From NCBI GenBank assembly GCA_035551675.1, contig DASZMV010000056.1:116375-180374 (forward strand): a DNA stretch of 64,000 nt, read 5' to 3'. The notes beneath the pieces were generated by a model, which saw only the letters and a list, made by a program, of their open reading frames with translations, did no database searches and was not told where the DNA came from. Position 1 is the first letter of the stretch. The number at the start of each line of letters is the position of its first letter. Source of the DNA: JAFECT01 sp035551675 (GTDB lineage: Bacteria; Pseudomonadota; Alphaproteobacteria; Caulobacterales; Caulobacteraceae). A program made the translations under genes and the position numbers. Shown one piece after another: positions 26,027 through 33,552 of this stretch.

Positions 26027-27799
26027 CTACTGACCGCGTCGGCGATCCAGCGCCTTCTTGAACACGCGCAGCGCGTTAACTTCGACCAGCGACTTGCCGC
26101 GGGTCATGTTGCCAGCGTGCCTGCGCACCAACAGCGTGGCCTGGTCCAGCCGCTCCGTCACGAGCCCCGCCTCTCGCGCACGAACAAACCAGTCGGTGTC
26201 CTCCGAAAACCGCAGGCTCTCGTCGAACAGTCCCACGGTCTCCAGCGCCGAACGCCGGAACACCGCCGCGCCTATGTAATAGGGAAACGACTCTCCCGGG
26301 TGGCTGAGATATTCGACGGGCGCCGCGCCCTCGCGGCTGAACAGCTGACCGTGTCCCTGCACGACATCGAAGCCGCCGTCGATCAAGCGACGTAGCATCG
26401 CATCGAGCGCGCCGTCCGGCCACAGGTCATCCACGTCGAGGAAGGCGATGAGCTCGCCCGCCGCCTCGCGATAACCGCGGTTGCGCGCAGCCGCGGCGCC
26501 CAGGTTGTTCTGGCGCAGAAACCGCACGTCGACAGGCAGGCCGCGCACCGTGTCTTCGATCTCGTCGGTGGATCCGTCATCGACCACGATGATCTCGAGC
26601 CGGGGGTAGGCTTGCGCGAGCACGCTGCCGATCGCCTCAGCCAGGAATCGCGCGCCGTTGTGCACCGGCACGATCACGCTGAGTAAGGGCGCGTCCCGCG
26701 CCACGCCGGCCCCCGCGGCCGCCACCTCCGACGGCGGGTCAGCCAACAGCCCGGCGATGGACCGCGCGATCTCCTCTCCATCGCGACTGAGAACGATGCT
26801 GCGCGACGGGACCGCACCGATCATCCGGCCGATGAAGTCGTGGGTCGCCAATCCCGCGTGCGGCAGTTGCGCCAAGGTCGTGAACGCCGCCGCGCGTGAC
26901 AGCGTCGCGGTGTCCACTGGCTCGAACCGTGTCGGTCCCCCGTCGCCGAACCGCGGCGTCAGAATCGTCTTGATCGCCGCCCGCAGAACGATCTGGTCCG
27001 CGCGGTCGGGGTGCAGCCGCAACACCGTCTTCTCGCCCGTTCCCGGCGTCTCCGCGATCATCGCGGCCAGCTTAGGAAACCGCTCAGCCTGATCGAGCTT
27101 GGCGGTATTATAGAGACTGAAGACCGTCGGCTCCGGATCGAGACCGACCACCACATAGTCGTCGCCCAGATATCCGAATCCCGCCTCGAGGCACGCCAGC
27201 GCCGTCGACGACTTGCCGACGCCGCCGCGTCCCGCGATCAAGACCGCGCCATCCTTTGTCGATACCGCCGCCGCGTGCAGGAGCTGCTTGCCGCGCGCCT
27301 CCATCAGCCAGTGCAACAGGGTTCGGAACGGCGACGCGCGCGTCCAGTAGGGTAGGGTCTTAGGCGTGCGCACCCAGAACACCGCCTCTCCCGAGGCCGC
27401 GTCCAACAGATTCAGCGAGAACTCCGCCCAGTGGAACGCGCTGCGAAAGCGCCGGCTGGTCATACCCCAGATGTCGCCGCGGTCGGTGTAGCAATCGCGT
27501 CCGCACGGGGCGGGCGGCGCCTCGATGCCGCTCGTCTCGCTATCCCAGACGTGGATCGTCGCGTCAGGCGCTGCCGCCTCCACCTCCAGGTGCGCCAACG
27601 CCGCGAACAACACGCGCTCCAGCGCCTCGCCCGCGAACACGAGCCGCACCGTCGCATCGGCCACGGCGATGAAGCGCTCGCGCACGCCGGTCCTGGCTTC
27701 CGCTTCGCGCGCACGCTCCAGGGTCGCGGCGAAGAACGTTGCCTGATCCTCTTCGCTCATGGCCGGACGGTCGGCGCGGTGGGCAAGGGCTTCGGTCAC
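26027..27799 (-). CDS. HPr-kinase-like ATPase fused to GT2 glycosyltransferase
   Basis: 590 residues in two halves. Residues 1 to about 345 look like an HprK-related kinase: LLHAAAVSTKDGAVLIAGRGG runs into Walker A GRGGVGKSST (Lys196), followed by GYLGDDYV, as in HprK-related ATPases. Residues 371-590 are a GT2 domain: SVIVPVHNG, VVDDGSTDE, FLDVDDLW (metal site) and EDTDWFVRARE. Such fusions are uncommon. The gene's start overlaps the ABC transporter stop by 4 bp and it is the last gene of the operon. It may phosphorylate and glycosylate the same acceptor, possibly one presented by the PqqD-like protein at the head of the operon. That is inference. Confidence 0.85.
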   Translation of the reverse strand: MTEALAHRADRPAMSEEDQATFFAATLERAREAEARTGVRERFIAVADATVRLVFAGEALERVLFAALAHLEVEAAAPDATIHVWDSETSGIEAPPAPCGRDCYTDRGDIWGMTSRRFRSAFHWAEFSLNLLDAASGEAVFWVRTPKTLPYWTRASPFRTLLHWLMEARGKQLLHAAAVSTKDGAVLIAGRGGVGKSSTALACLEAGFGYLGDDYVVVGLDPEPTVFSLYNTAKLDQAERFPKLAAMIAETPGTGEKTVLRLHPDRADQIVLRAAIKTILTPRFGDGGPTRFEPVDTATLSRAAAFTTLAQLPHAGLATHDFIGRMIGAVPSRSIVLSRDGEEIARSIAGLLADPPSEVAAAGAGVARDAPLLSVIVPVHNGARFLAEAIGSVLAQAYPRLEIIVVDDGSTDEIEDTVRGLPVDVRFLRQNNLGAAAARNRGYREAAGELIAFLDVDDLWPDGALDAMLRRLIDGGFDVVQGHGQLFSREGAAPVEYLSHPGESFPYYIGAAVFRRSALETVGLFDESLRFSEDTDWFVRAREAGLVTERLDQATLLVRRHAGNMTRGKSLVEVNALRVFKKALDRRRGQ

Positions 27800-29529
27800 T
27801 GGCCCCGCACGCGGGTAAGCGCTCCATTTTCGAGCCGGTAGACCGTGCGCGCGAGATCGACCACCGAGGGATCGTGGCTCGCCAGGATCACCGCCATGCG
27901 CGCGGGTCCGCGTAACAGATGCGCCATGATCGAACGCACGGCTTCGGCGTCGAGGTGGTTGGTCGGCTCGTCCAGGATCAACAGCTTCGGTCGCCCGATC
28001 ACCGCACGCGCGATGGCGAGCCGCTGCGCCTCGCCGCCGGACACCAGCACTCCGCCCTCGCCGATTTCGGTGTCATAGCCCTTGGGCAGGCCGCGGACGA
28101 AATCGCCCGCGCCCGCCCACTGCGCCGCCGCCACGATCTCCTCACGTTCGACGTTGGGCCAGCCGTAGGCGATGTTCTCCGCCACGGTGCCGAAAAAGAA
28201 GGTCGGCTTCTGCGGCACCAACCCGATCTCACGGCGCAGCGCGCGCAGGTCGATGGCGTCATAAGGATGCTGGTCCGCATAGACGGCGCCGGCGCTCGGC
28301 CGCAGAAATCCCAGGATCAGGTTCAGCAAGGTCGACTTACCCGCGCCGTTGGCGCCGACGATCGCAACCGTCTCCCCCGGCGCAATCTCGAGCGACACTT
28401 GGCTCAGCACGGGGCGGCCGCGAAAGCCGATGTCGACGTCGCGCAAGGCGACCCGGCCCGAGAACGCGATCGCCTGGCCGCCCTCGCCGTAGGGCTCCGG
28501 CGGACCCAGCGCGCCCAACTCCTGGATGCGCGCCACGGATTCCTCCGCGGCGATCAGGTCCGGCGCCAGGCCGATGACGCGCGAAAGCTGAGTGTTGAAG
28601 ATCGCCGCCGCCGCCAGGAACGCAATGAGGTTGCCGACGGTAAACGCGCCGTGGACGATAGCGACGCCGCCGCCGACCAGGATCACCACCGCCCCCACGC
28701 CGCCGATCAGCGACTGGGTCTGGCTGTAGATCGCATAACTCATGGCCATGTCGCGGCTCGCGCCGCTCGCGGCGTCGATCATCTCGCCCTGACGCCGTAG
28801 TTCCCCGGCTTCGAAGCCGCGCGCCTTGGTCAGGTCCATCTGGGCGAGAACGAACAGCACGCCCTTGCTGAACCGCTCATAGGCCTCGTAAAAAATGCGC
28901 ACCTCGCGCCGCACGTGCTGGCGCGCGAGCCTCGCCGCGAACCAGCCGATCGCCGCCACCGGCGCGGCCATCAGCACCAGCCAGGCATTCAGATGAACCA
29001 GCCACGCCAGCATGCCGATCATCACCACGATCGCGGGTCCCGCGTCGGACAGGGCGTTGGTCGTCGCCTGGTCGACGCGCTCGGTATATTGTGCGATCCG
29101 CGCATAGGTGCGCCCCGCTTCGGAAGCGCCGTGGAACTCGCGCGAGAGGCCATAGAGCCGCCGGATCAGATCGAGCCGCACCTGCGCCACCGCCGTCTTG
29201 GCCACCGATGCGCCGATGGACCGCGCGACAAGCGCCAGGATCGCAGACACCACACGCGCGCCCAGCACCCCCAGGCCCAACAGCACCAGCAGCGTCACGT
29301 CACGCCGACCGATCGCCACGTCGATCGCGAGCCGCACACAGAAAAGCAGCGGGATCAGGATCAAGGCCTGCGCCACGGCGACGAGAAACAGACCGACCAG
29401 GCTGCGCCACCGCGACCTGTAGAAGCCGAGCAAATAGCGCCACGCCGACGGATGGAACCCGCCGCGCGGCGGCGCTTGAATGGCGCCCATCGCGCCTTCT
29501 TCCACAACGGCATCGAGCGCGACGGTCAT
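27796..29529 (-). CDS. ABC exporter, fused permease and ATPase
   Basis: 577 residues from the ATG that overlaps the upstream stop (ATGA). About six TMs occupy residues 30-310. The ATPase follows: Walker A VGANGAGKSTLL, Q-loop VPQKPTFFFGT, signature VSGGEAQRLAIARAV, Walker B LLILDEPTNHLD, and a switch His in ILASHDPSV. This half-transporter architecture (dimer) exports lipids, glycans or peptides. In operons with PqqD-like proteins the exporter usually moves the modified product. There is no N-terminal C39 peptidase, so leader cleavage is not done by this protein. Confidence 0.93.
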   Translation of the reverse strand: MTVALDAVVEEGAMGAIQAPPRGGFHPSAWRYLLGFYRSRWRSLVGLFLVAVAQALILIPLLFCVRLAIDVAIGRRDVTLLVLLGLGVLGARVVSAILALVARSIGASVAKTAVAQVRLDLIRRLYGLSREFHGASEAGRTYARIAQYTERVDQATTNALSDAGPAIVVMIGMLAWLVHLNAWLVLMAAPVAAIGWFAARLARQHVRREVRIFYEAYERFSKGVLFVLAQMDLTKARGFEAGELRRQGEMIDAASGASRDMAMSYAIYSQTQSLIGGVGAVVILVGGGVAIVHGAFTVGNLIAFLAAAAIFNTQLSRVIGLAPDLIAAEESVARIQELGALGPPEPYGEGGQAIAFSGRVALRDVDIGFRGRPVLSQVSLEIAPGETVAIVGANGAGKSTLLNLILGFLRPSAGAVYADQHPYDAIDLRALRREIGLVPQKPTFFFGTVAENIAYGWPNVEREEIVAAAQWAGAGDFVRGLPKGYDTEIGEGGVLVSGGEAQRLAIARAVIGRPKLLILDEPTNHLDAEAVRSIMAHLLRGPARMAVILASHDPSVVDLARTVYRLENGALTRVRGQ

Positions 29530-30677
29530 GTGAAGGCGCGCCGCAACAGCCGCCCGGTCCGCCGGATCGCTTCCGCCGGCAACTCGCGCCGCCGCTTCAG
29601 ACGCCAACCGACGCGGATGTAATCGAGGCCGCCCCACAGCGCCGCAATCGTCGAGCGCTGGCGGAAGAAACGCCCGTAGTCGGCCAGGTTGGTCCACCGC
29701 CGACCGAACCACGACCGGTCACGTTCGGTGTCGAGCACGCTCGAATTCTCGATCCGCTCCGCCAGGCTCGGCTTGCGCGCCGTCAATCGCTCCAGCACGC
29801 CGGGCGGAATCGACGCGGCGTGATGGGTTGCGAGATAGTCCAGGCCCAGGCCGAGACGATGGGTCACCCGCTCGCGCTCGGCGAAGGCGACCAGCGCCTC
29901 CCAATCGAACGCCGCTTCGTGACGCAACACCGCCATGACGTCGGCGATCCAGCGGATCGGCGGCTCGGGATTGGCCTTCAGGCCATGCAGGATCAACTGA
30001 ACCACCATCGCGTCCGGCGCCGGACGCCGGGTTGCGACGCCCTGGAAGTCGAACGGTTGCGCCCGGTCCCAGAACCACGCGTCGGCGCGGTCGCTCCCCG
30101 CCTCATAGAGACAGCGCCAGTGCAGGTCGAGTTCACGACCGGCGGGGCTGCGCAGGGTGATCGCCTGCAGATAGGCGCGATCGCCGCTCGTAATCGGCCG
30201 TTCCAGCGCCCAGCCCAGGCTCTCGATCACCGCGATGGCGCGATCGGCGTCGGCACAGCGCACCGCAATGTCGACGTCGCGCATCGGTCGCGCCGCCGGC
30301 GTGCGATAGACGCTGAGCGCGAGCGGCACACCCTTCAGCATCATGGTCTCGACGCCGGCCGTCTCGAGCGCCGCGATCACGGGCGCAACCTCCGCGAACA
30401 GGGCCTGGGTCTCCACCCACGCCATGCGATAGACGCCCTTCATCCGCAGCATCAGCGAATCTTCGACGCCCAACGCGCGCAGGCGATCATAGACCAGCGG
30501 CAGCAGCCGAAACGTTCCCCAGTCGAACCGCGCGTCGAGGTCGGCGGCGACGCGCCACGCTCGAAAACGGTCGGCGACCTCAGTGTCCGGCCCCAGCGCC
30601 GCATCGAGCAACAGCGCCTGCTCCGGCGTGGGCCACAGATAGAGGCGTTCGAGCACCGGTCGGACCCTGGCGTCCAT
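29526..30677 (-). CDS. nucleotidyltransferase-family protein (NTP_transf_5-like)
   Basis: 383 residues. The nucleotidyltransferase signature is GVETMMLKGVPLALSVY (a Lys-Gly motif) followed by RPMRDVDIAVR, where the two Asp are metal ligands. This family occurs with lasso-peptide and PqqD/HprK-type gene clusters and is thought to modify a peptide or glycan product. Biochemistry is thin. The stop overlaps the ABC exporter start, and the gene follows a GT2 by 3 bp, so it is co-translated in the operon. Confidence 0.85.
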   Translation of the reverse strand: MDARVRPVLERLYLWPTPEQALLLDAALGPDTEVADRFRAWRVAADLDARFDWGTFRLLPLVYDRLRALGVEDSLMLRMKGVYRMAWVETQALFAEVAPVIAALETAGVETMMLKGVPLALSVYRTPAARPMRDVDIAVRCADADRAIAVIESLGWALERPITSGDRAYLQAITLRSPAGRELDLHWRCLYEAGSDRADAWFWDRAQPFDFQGVATRRPAPDAMVVQLILHGLKANPEPPIRWIADVMAVLRHEAAFDWEALVAFAERERVTHRLGLGLDYLATHHAASIPPGVLERLTARKPSLAERIENSSVLDTERDRSWFGRRWTNLADYGRFFRQRSTIAALWGGLDYIRVGWRLKRRRELPAEAIRRTGRLLRRAFT

Positions 30678-30680
30678 CGC

Positions 30681-31352
30681 CTAGCCCTCCCGCGTCGCGG
30701 CTCGGCGCGCGATCGAGGCGCGCAGCACCTTCAGATAGTCGCCCTGGGAGGCGCGCTCGCGCACCACGGTGTTGGCGCCGTGAAGGCGTCGGCGAAGCAC
30801 CACCGCATCGACCATCGCAAACCGTCCGCCGCTCTCGCTCGCGCGTGCGACCCAATCCATGGTCTCGCCGACCCTCAGGCTTTCGTCGAAGCCGCCGACA
30901 CGATCGAACAGAGACCGACGGATAATCATCGCGCCCGCTATCCGCGCGGAGACGGCCGATGCTATTGCCGGCACGGCCAAGCCCGACAGCCTGTCGTCGT
31001 GCTGAAATTCCTCGGTCAGGCCGACCACGACGTCGCTCGACGCCTGGATGGCGGCGACACGGGCGGCGAGGCTGTCGCGCAGCCAGACGTCGTCGGCATC
31101 GAGAAAGGCGATCCAGTCGCCGGTTGCTTCGGCGAGACCTCGGTTCCGTGCGGCGCCGATGCCGGCGTTCGCTTGACTGACCTGATGCACAGCCGGGCCG
31201 TATTCGTACATCACATCAGCGGTGTTGTCGGTCGAACCATCGTTCACGACGACGATCTCGTCCGGCGGCCGCGATTGGTCGAGCGCGCTGTTGATGGCCT
31301 CGCCGAGGAATAATTCGGCGTTGTAGGCAGGGATGATCGCGCTGATCCTCAT
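30681..31352 (-). CDS. GT2 glycosyltransferase
   Basis: 223 residues, short for GT2 but with all core motifs: ISAIIPAYNAELFLGEAI, VVVNDGSTDNT, ANAGIGAARNRGL and FLDADDVW. Near the end FDESLRVGETMDWVARASESG replaces the usual ED motif with ET-MD. The protein lacks the C-terminal extension of the GT2 half in the HprK fusion. It is overlapped by 4 bp with the next upstream GT2. Likely one of three sugar-adding enzymes for the same product. Confidence 0.88.
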   Translation of the reverse strand: MRISAIIPAYNAELFLGEAINSALDQSRPPDEIVVVNDGSTDNTADVMYEYGPAVHQVSQANAGIGAARNRGLAEATGDWIAFLDADDVWLRDSLAARVAAIQASSDVVVGLTEEFQHDDRLSGLAVPAIASAVSARIAGAMIIRRSLFDRVGGFDESLRVGETMDWVARASESGGRFAMVDAVVLRRRLHGANTVVRERASQGDYLKVLRASIARRAATREG

Positions 31353-32047
31353 GGCGCGGCCCGCTTGCGCTCGACCGAGCGTCGCAGGGCGGTCAGAAGG
31401 TTGGTGTTGGTCTGCGAGTCGTTCAGCGAGGCGTTGGCGGCGTGCACCCGCTTGCGGACCAGCACCTCAGGGATCACGGTCTGTGCGACGCCCAGGTCGC
31501 GGGCGCGGGCGAACCAGTCGGTGTCCTCGCCGGTGGCGAACCGGTTGTCGAAGGGGCCGACCGCCTCGAACACGTCGCGGCGCGCCACCAGCGCTTCCAT
31601 CAACATGCCGGGGACCGGCTCATCCAGGAGCTCGCGGCGAAAGCCGGAAGGAGCGACGGCGCCGGGTTCCAGAAAGTGCTGGACCAGGCTGACCGTCAAC
31701 GCGAGATCCGGCCTTGCCGTCATGACGTCGACATGGCGCGCAAGTTTATGCGGCGCCCACAGGTCGTCATGTGAGAGGAAGGCGATGAGGCCACCGCGCG
31801 TCTGCGCGATCGCTTCGTTATAGGCGTCGGCGATACCGCTCGATTGCTGCGCCACGAGCGTCGTCCACGATCGCCGTCGCACGACCTCGGCGGTGCCGTC
31901 TTCCGACCTGCCGTCGATGACCAGCACCTCCCGCGGCGTGACGGTCGAGGCCTCGAGGCTGTCCAGCGCCTGGTCGATGAAGCGCACGCCGTTCCTGACC
32001 GCCATCACGACGCTGACATCGACCGCCGATCGGGTCGCGGTCGTCAT
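31349..32047 (-). CDS. GT2 glycosyltransferase
   Basis: 232 residues from ATG at MTTATRSAVD, five bases after the PqqD-like stop. Motifs are VSVVMAVRNGVRFI, VIDGRSEDGT, AYNEAIAQTRGGLIAFLSHD (an SHDD metal motif rather than DxD) and ATGEDTDWFARARD. The SHDD variant occurs in some surface-glycan GT2s. It overlaps the next GT2 by 4 bp. Donor and acceptor are unknown. Confidence 0.88.
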   Translation of the reverse strand: MTTATRSAVDVSVVMAVRNGVRFIDQALDSLEASTVTPREVLVIDGRSEDGTAEVVRRRSWTTLVAQQSSGIADAYNEAIAQTRGGLIAFLSHDDLWAPHKLARHVDVMTARPDLALTVSLVQHFLEPGAVAPSGFRRELLDEPVPGMLMEALVARRDVFEAVGPFDNRFATGEDTDWFARARDLGVAQTVIPEVLVRKRVHAANASLNDSQTNTNLLTALRRSVERKRAAP

Positions 32048-32052
32048 CGCGG

Positions 32053-32535
32053 TCAACCCTGCGGCTCGTCGACCTTGCGGGTCGGCCAGCCGGCTTCGTC
32101 CACGTCGTGGATCGGGTCCAGCAGCAACAGGTCCTGCATGTCGGTATAGATCGCGAGCACCGGAGCGCGCCACGCGCTTCGCGGCACGGCCGCCGGCGAT
32201 GGGGCTGCGGACGCTTCGACCGCCTCAACCAGGTCGTTGTCGGTCAGCTGCGCAAGAAAAGCGTCGATGTCGGCCTCGATTCGCGCCGGATCGCCGTCGA
32301 AGGCGCCCATCGCCCAGCCGACAATCGCCGCACGACCGCAACCGTCCGCGACCGCCTGCCAGACAAGCGCGCCGGACCCGTCCGCGCTGAAATAGTTGCC
32401 GGTTCGGAGGTCCATGATGATCGCCTCACCGTCGATGACTTCACTGACCACCGCCGGCGCACGGACGCTAAAGACCTTGTCCACGCCCAATCCCATCTTC
32501 CCCAGTGGCGGCCGCTCCGCAACTACGGGGCGCAT
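32053..32535 (-). CDS. PqqD-family chaperone/recognition protein, head of the operon
   Basis: 160 residues. Residues about 18-95 have the PqqD fold (winged helix): VFSVRAPAVVSEVIDGEAII, MDLRTGNYFSADGSGALVWQ and a helical tail. PqqD proteins bind the leader of a ribosomally made peptide or a related acceptor and present it to enzymes. The C-terminal 50 residues end with a compact segment, YTDMQDLLLLDPIHDVDEAG, that is outside the fold and looks conserved from memory of related proteins. It is 195 bp from the divergent epimerase gene. No obvious precursor peptide gene is adjacent. Confidence 0.82.
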   Translation of the reverse strand: MRPVVAERPPLGKMGLGVDKVFSVRAPAVVSEVIDGEAIIMDLRTGNYFSADGSGALVWQAVADGCGRAAIVGWAMGAFDGDPARIEADIDAFLAQLTDNDLVEAVEASAAPSPAAVPRSAWRAPVLAIYTDMQDLLLLDPIHDVDEAGWPTRKVDEPQG

Positions 32536-32730
32536 AGTACCAAGCCGGGAAAGGATTTTTCAAGAAAAGAAGACGTCGCGCACGGGTTCGACGTCGATCC
32601 GTCCACAGACCAGATGCGCGACCGCGACGTCCGTTGCTGATCGTTACGTCCTGAGATTTGACACCCGGTCGCGAAGCTCGATAGTCGCCATCGGCAATCT
32701 CCGCCGGACCGGAGCCAGGACCGTACGACC

Positions 32731-33549
32731 TTGGCGGAAAGAACCGTCGTCATTACCGGAGGCGCGGGCGTCCTCGCCCGCAAACTGCGCGCGCACTTGG
32801 CGGCGCGCGACGACTTCCGCCTGCGACTCTTGGACATCGCTGGCGGCGAGGGCGTGATCGTCGCCGATCTGAGCCATTGGAACGAGGCGTGGGCCTCCAC
32901 CTTCGACGGGGCCGACGCGGTCGTCCATCTGGTCGGCCTGACGCGCGGCGCGAAAGACTGGCCGGAGACGACTCCGGCCCATCTCGACGCAATGCTCAAT
33001 GTCTATGCCGCGGCGGCGCGATACCGCGTGCCGCGCATGGTCTTTGCCAGCTCGGTCTGGACCATGGCCGCGCGCCGATTCGAAATGGGTGCGATCAAGG
33101 CGGACCCGCTGGCCGATCCGGGGACGAGCCCTTACGGCGTCGCCAAGCTGTTCGGCGAGCGTGCAGGCAAGACGTTCAGCGCGGCCTTCGGCGTATCGAC
33201 CGTTGCCCTGCGCATCGGCGGCTGCCGCGAAGGCGAGAACGACTTCTGCCCGCGCGCGCCGCTGCCGGACTGGAACCAGGCCTGCTGGCTGTCCAATCGC
33301 GACTTCTGCGATGGCGTCGTTCGCGCGATCGAGGCCGAGGTCGCCGGATTCGCGGTGGTGAACCTCGTCTCCGCCAATGCGGGTTCGCGTTGGACGCTGG
33401 ATGAAGCAAACGACGCGATCGGCTTTACGCCTCGCGACGGCGGGATAGTGCGCCTGCGCTTTGCCGACCGGTTGCGCGCGGCGGTCGCCCGCTTCGGCGG
33501 CGTGTCGGCGCCGGCGCTCGCGCGCCGGCTTACGCCCAAGACCTGGTAG
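32731..33549 (+). CDS. NAD-dependent epimerase/dehydratase-family (extended SDR) protein
   Basis: 272 residues from a TTG start; no upstream ATG in frame was found. The Rossmann motif is VVITGGAGVLARKL. The active-site triad is S in VFASSVW and Y-x3-K in YGVAKLFGE. The family (e.g. NAD-dependent uronate dehydrogenase-like) oxidises or epimerises sugars. WLSNRDFCDGVVRAIEA matches the uronate dehydrogenase-like region. It is divergent from the PqqD-like operon and may supply a nucleotide-sugar or act independently. Function on free sugar acids is the best guess. Confidence 0.78.
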   Translation: MAERTVVITGGAGVLARKLRAHLAARDDFRLRLLDIAGGEGVIVADLSHWNEAWASTFDGADAVVHLVGLTRGAKDWPETTPAHLDAMLNVYAAAARYRVPRMVFASSVWTMAARRFEMGAIKADPLADPGTSPYGVAKLFGERAGKTFSAAFGVSTVALRIGGCREGENDFCPRAPLPDWNQACWLSNRDFCDGVVRAIEAEVAGFAVVNLVSANAGSRWTLDEANDAIGFTPRDGGIVRLRFADRLRAAVARFGGVSAPALARRLTPKTW

Positions 33550-33552
33550 CGG

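Noticed and set aside
26027..32535. Ordinary lasso-peptide cluster
   Set aside because: No asparagine-synthetase-like cyclase, no transglutaminase-like protease and no precursor ORF seen. Only the PqqD, kinase-like, nucleotidyltransferase and ABC parts are shared with such clusters.
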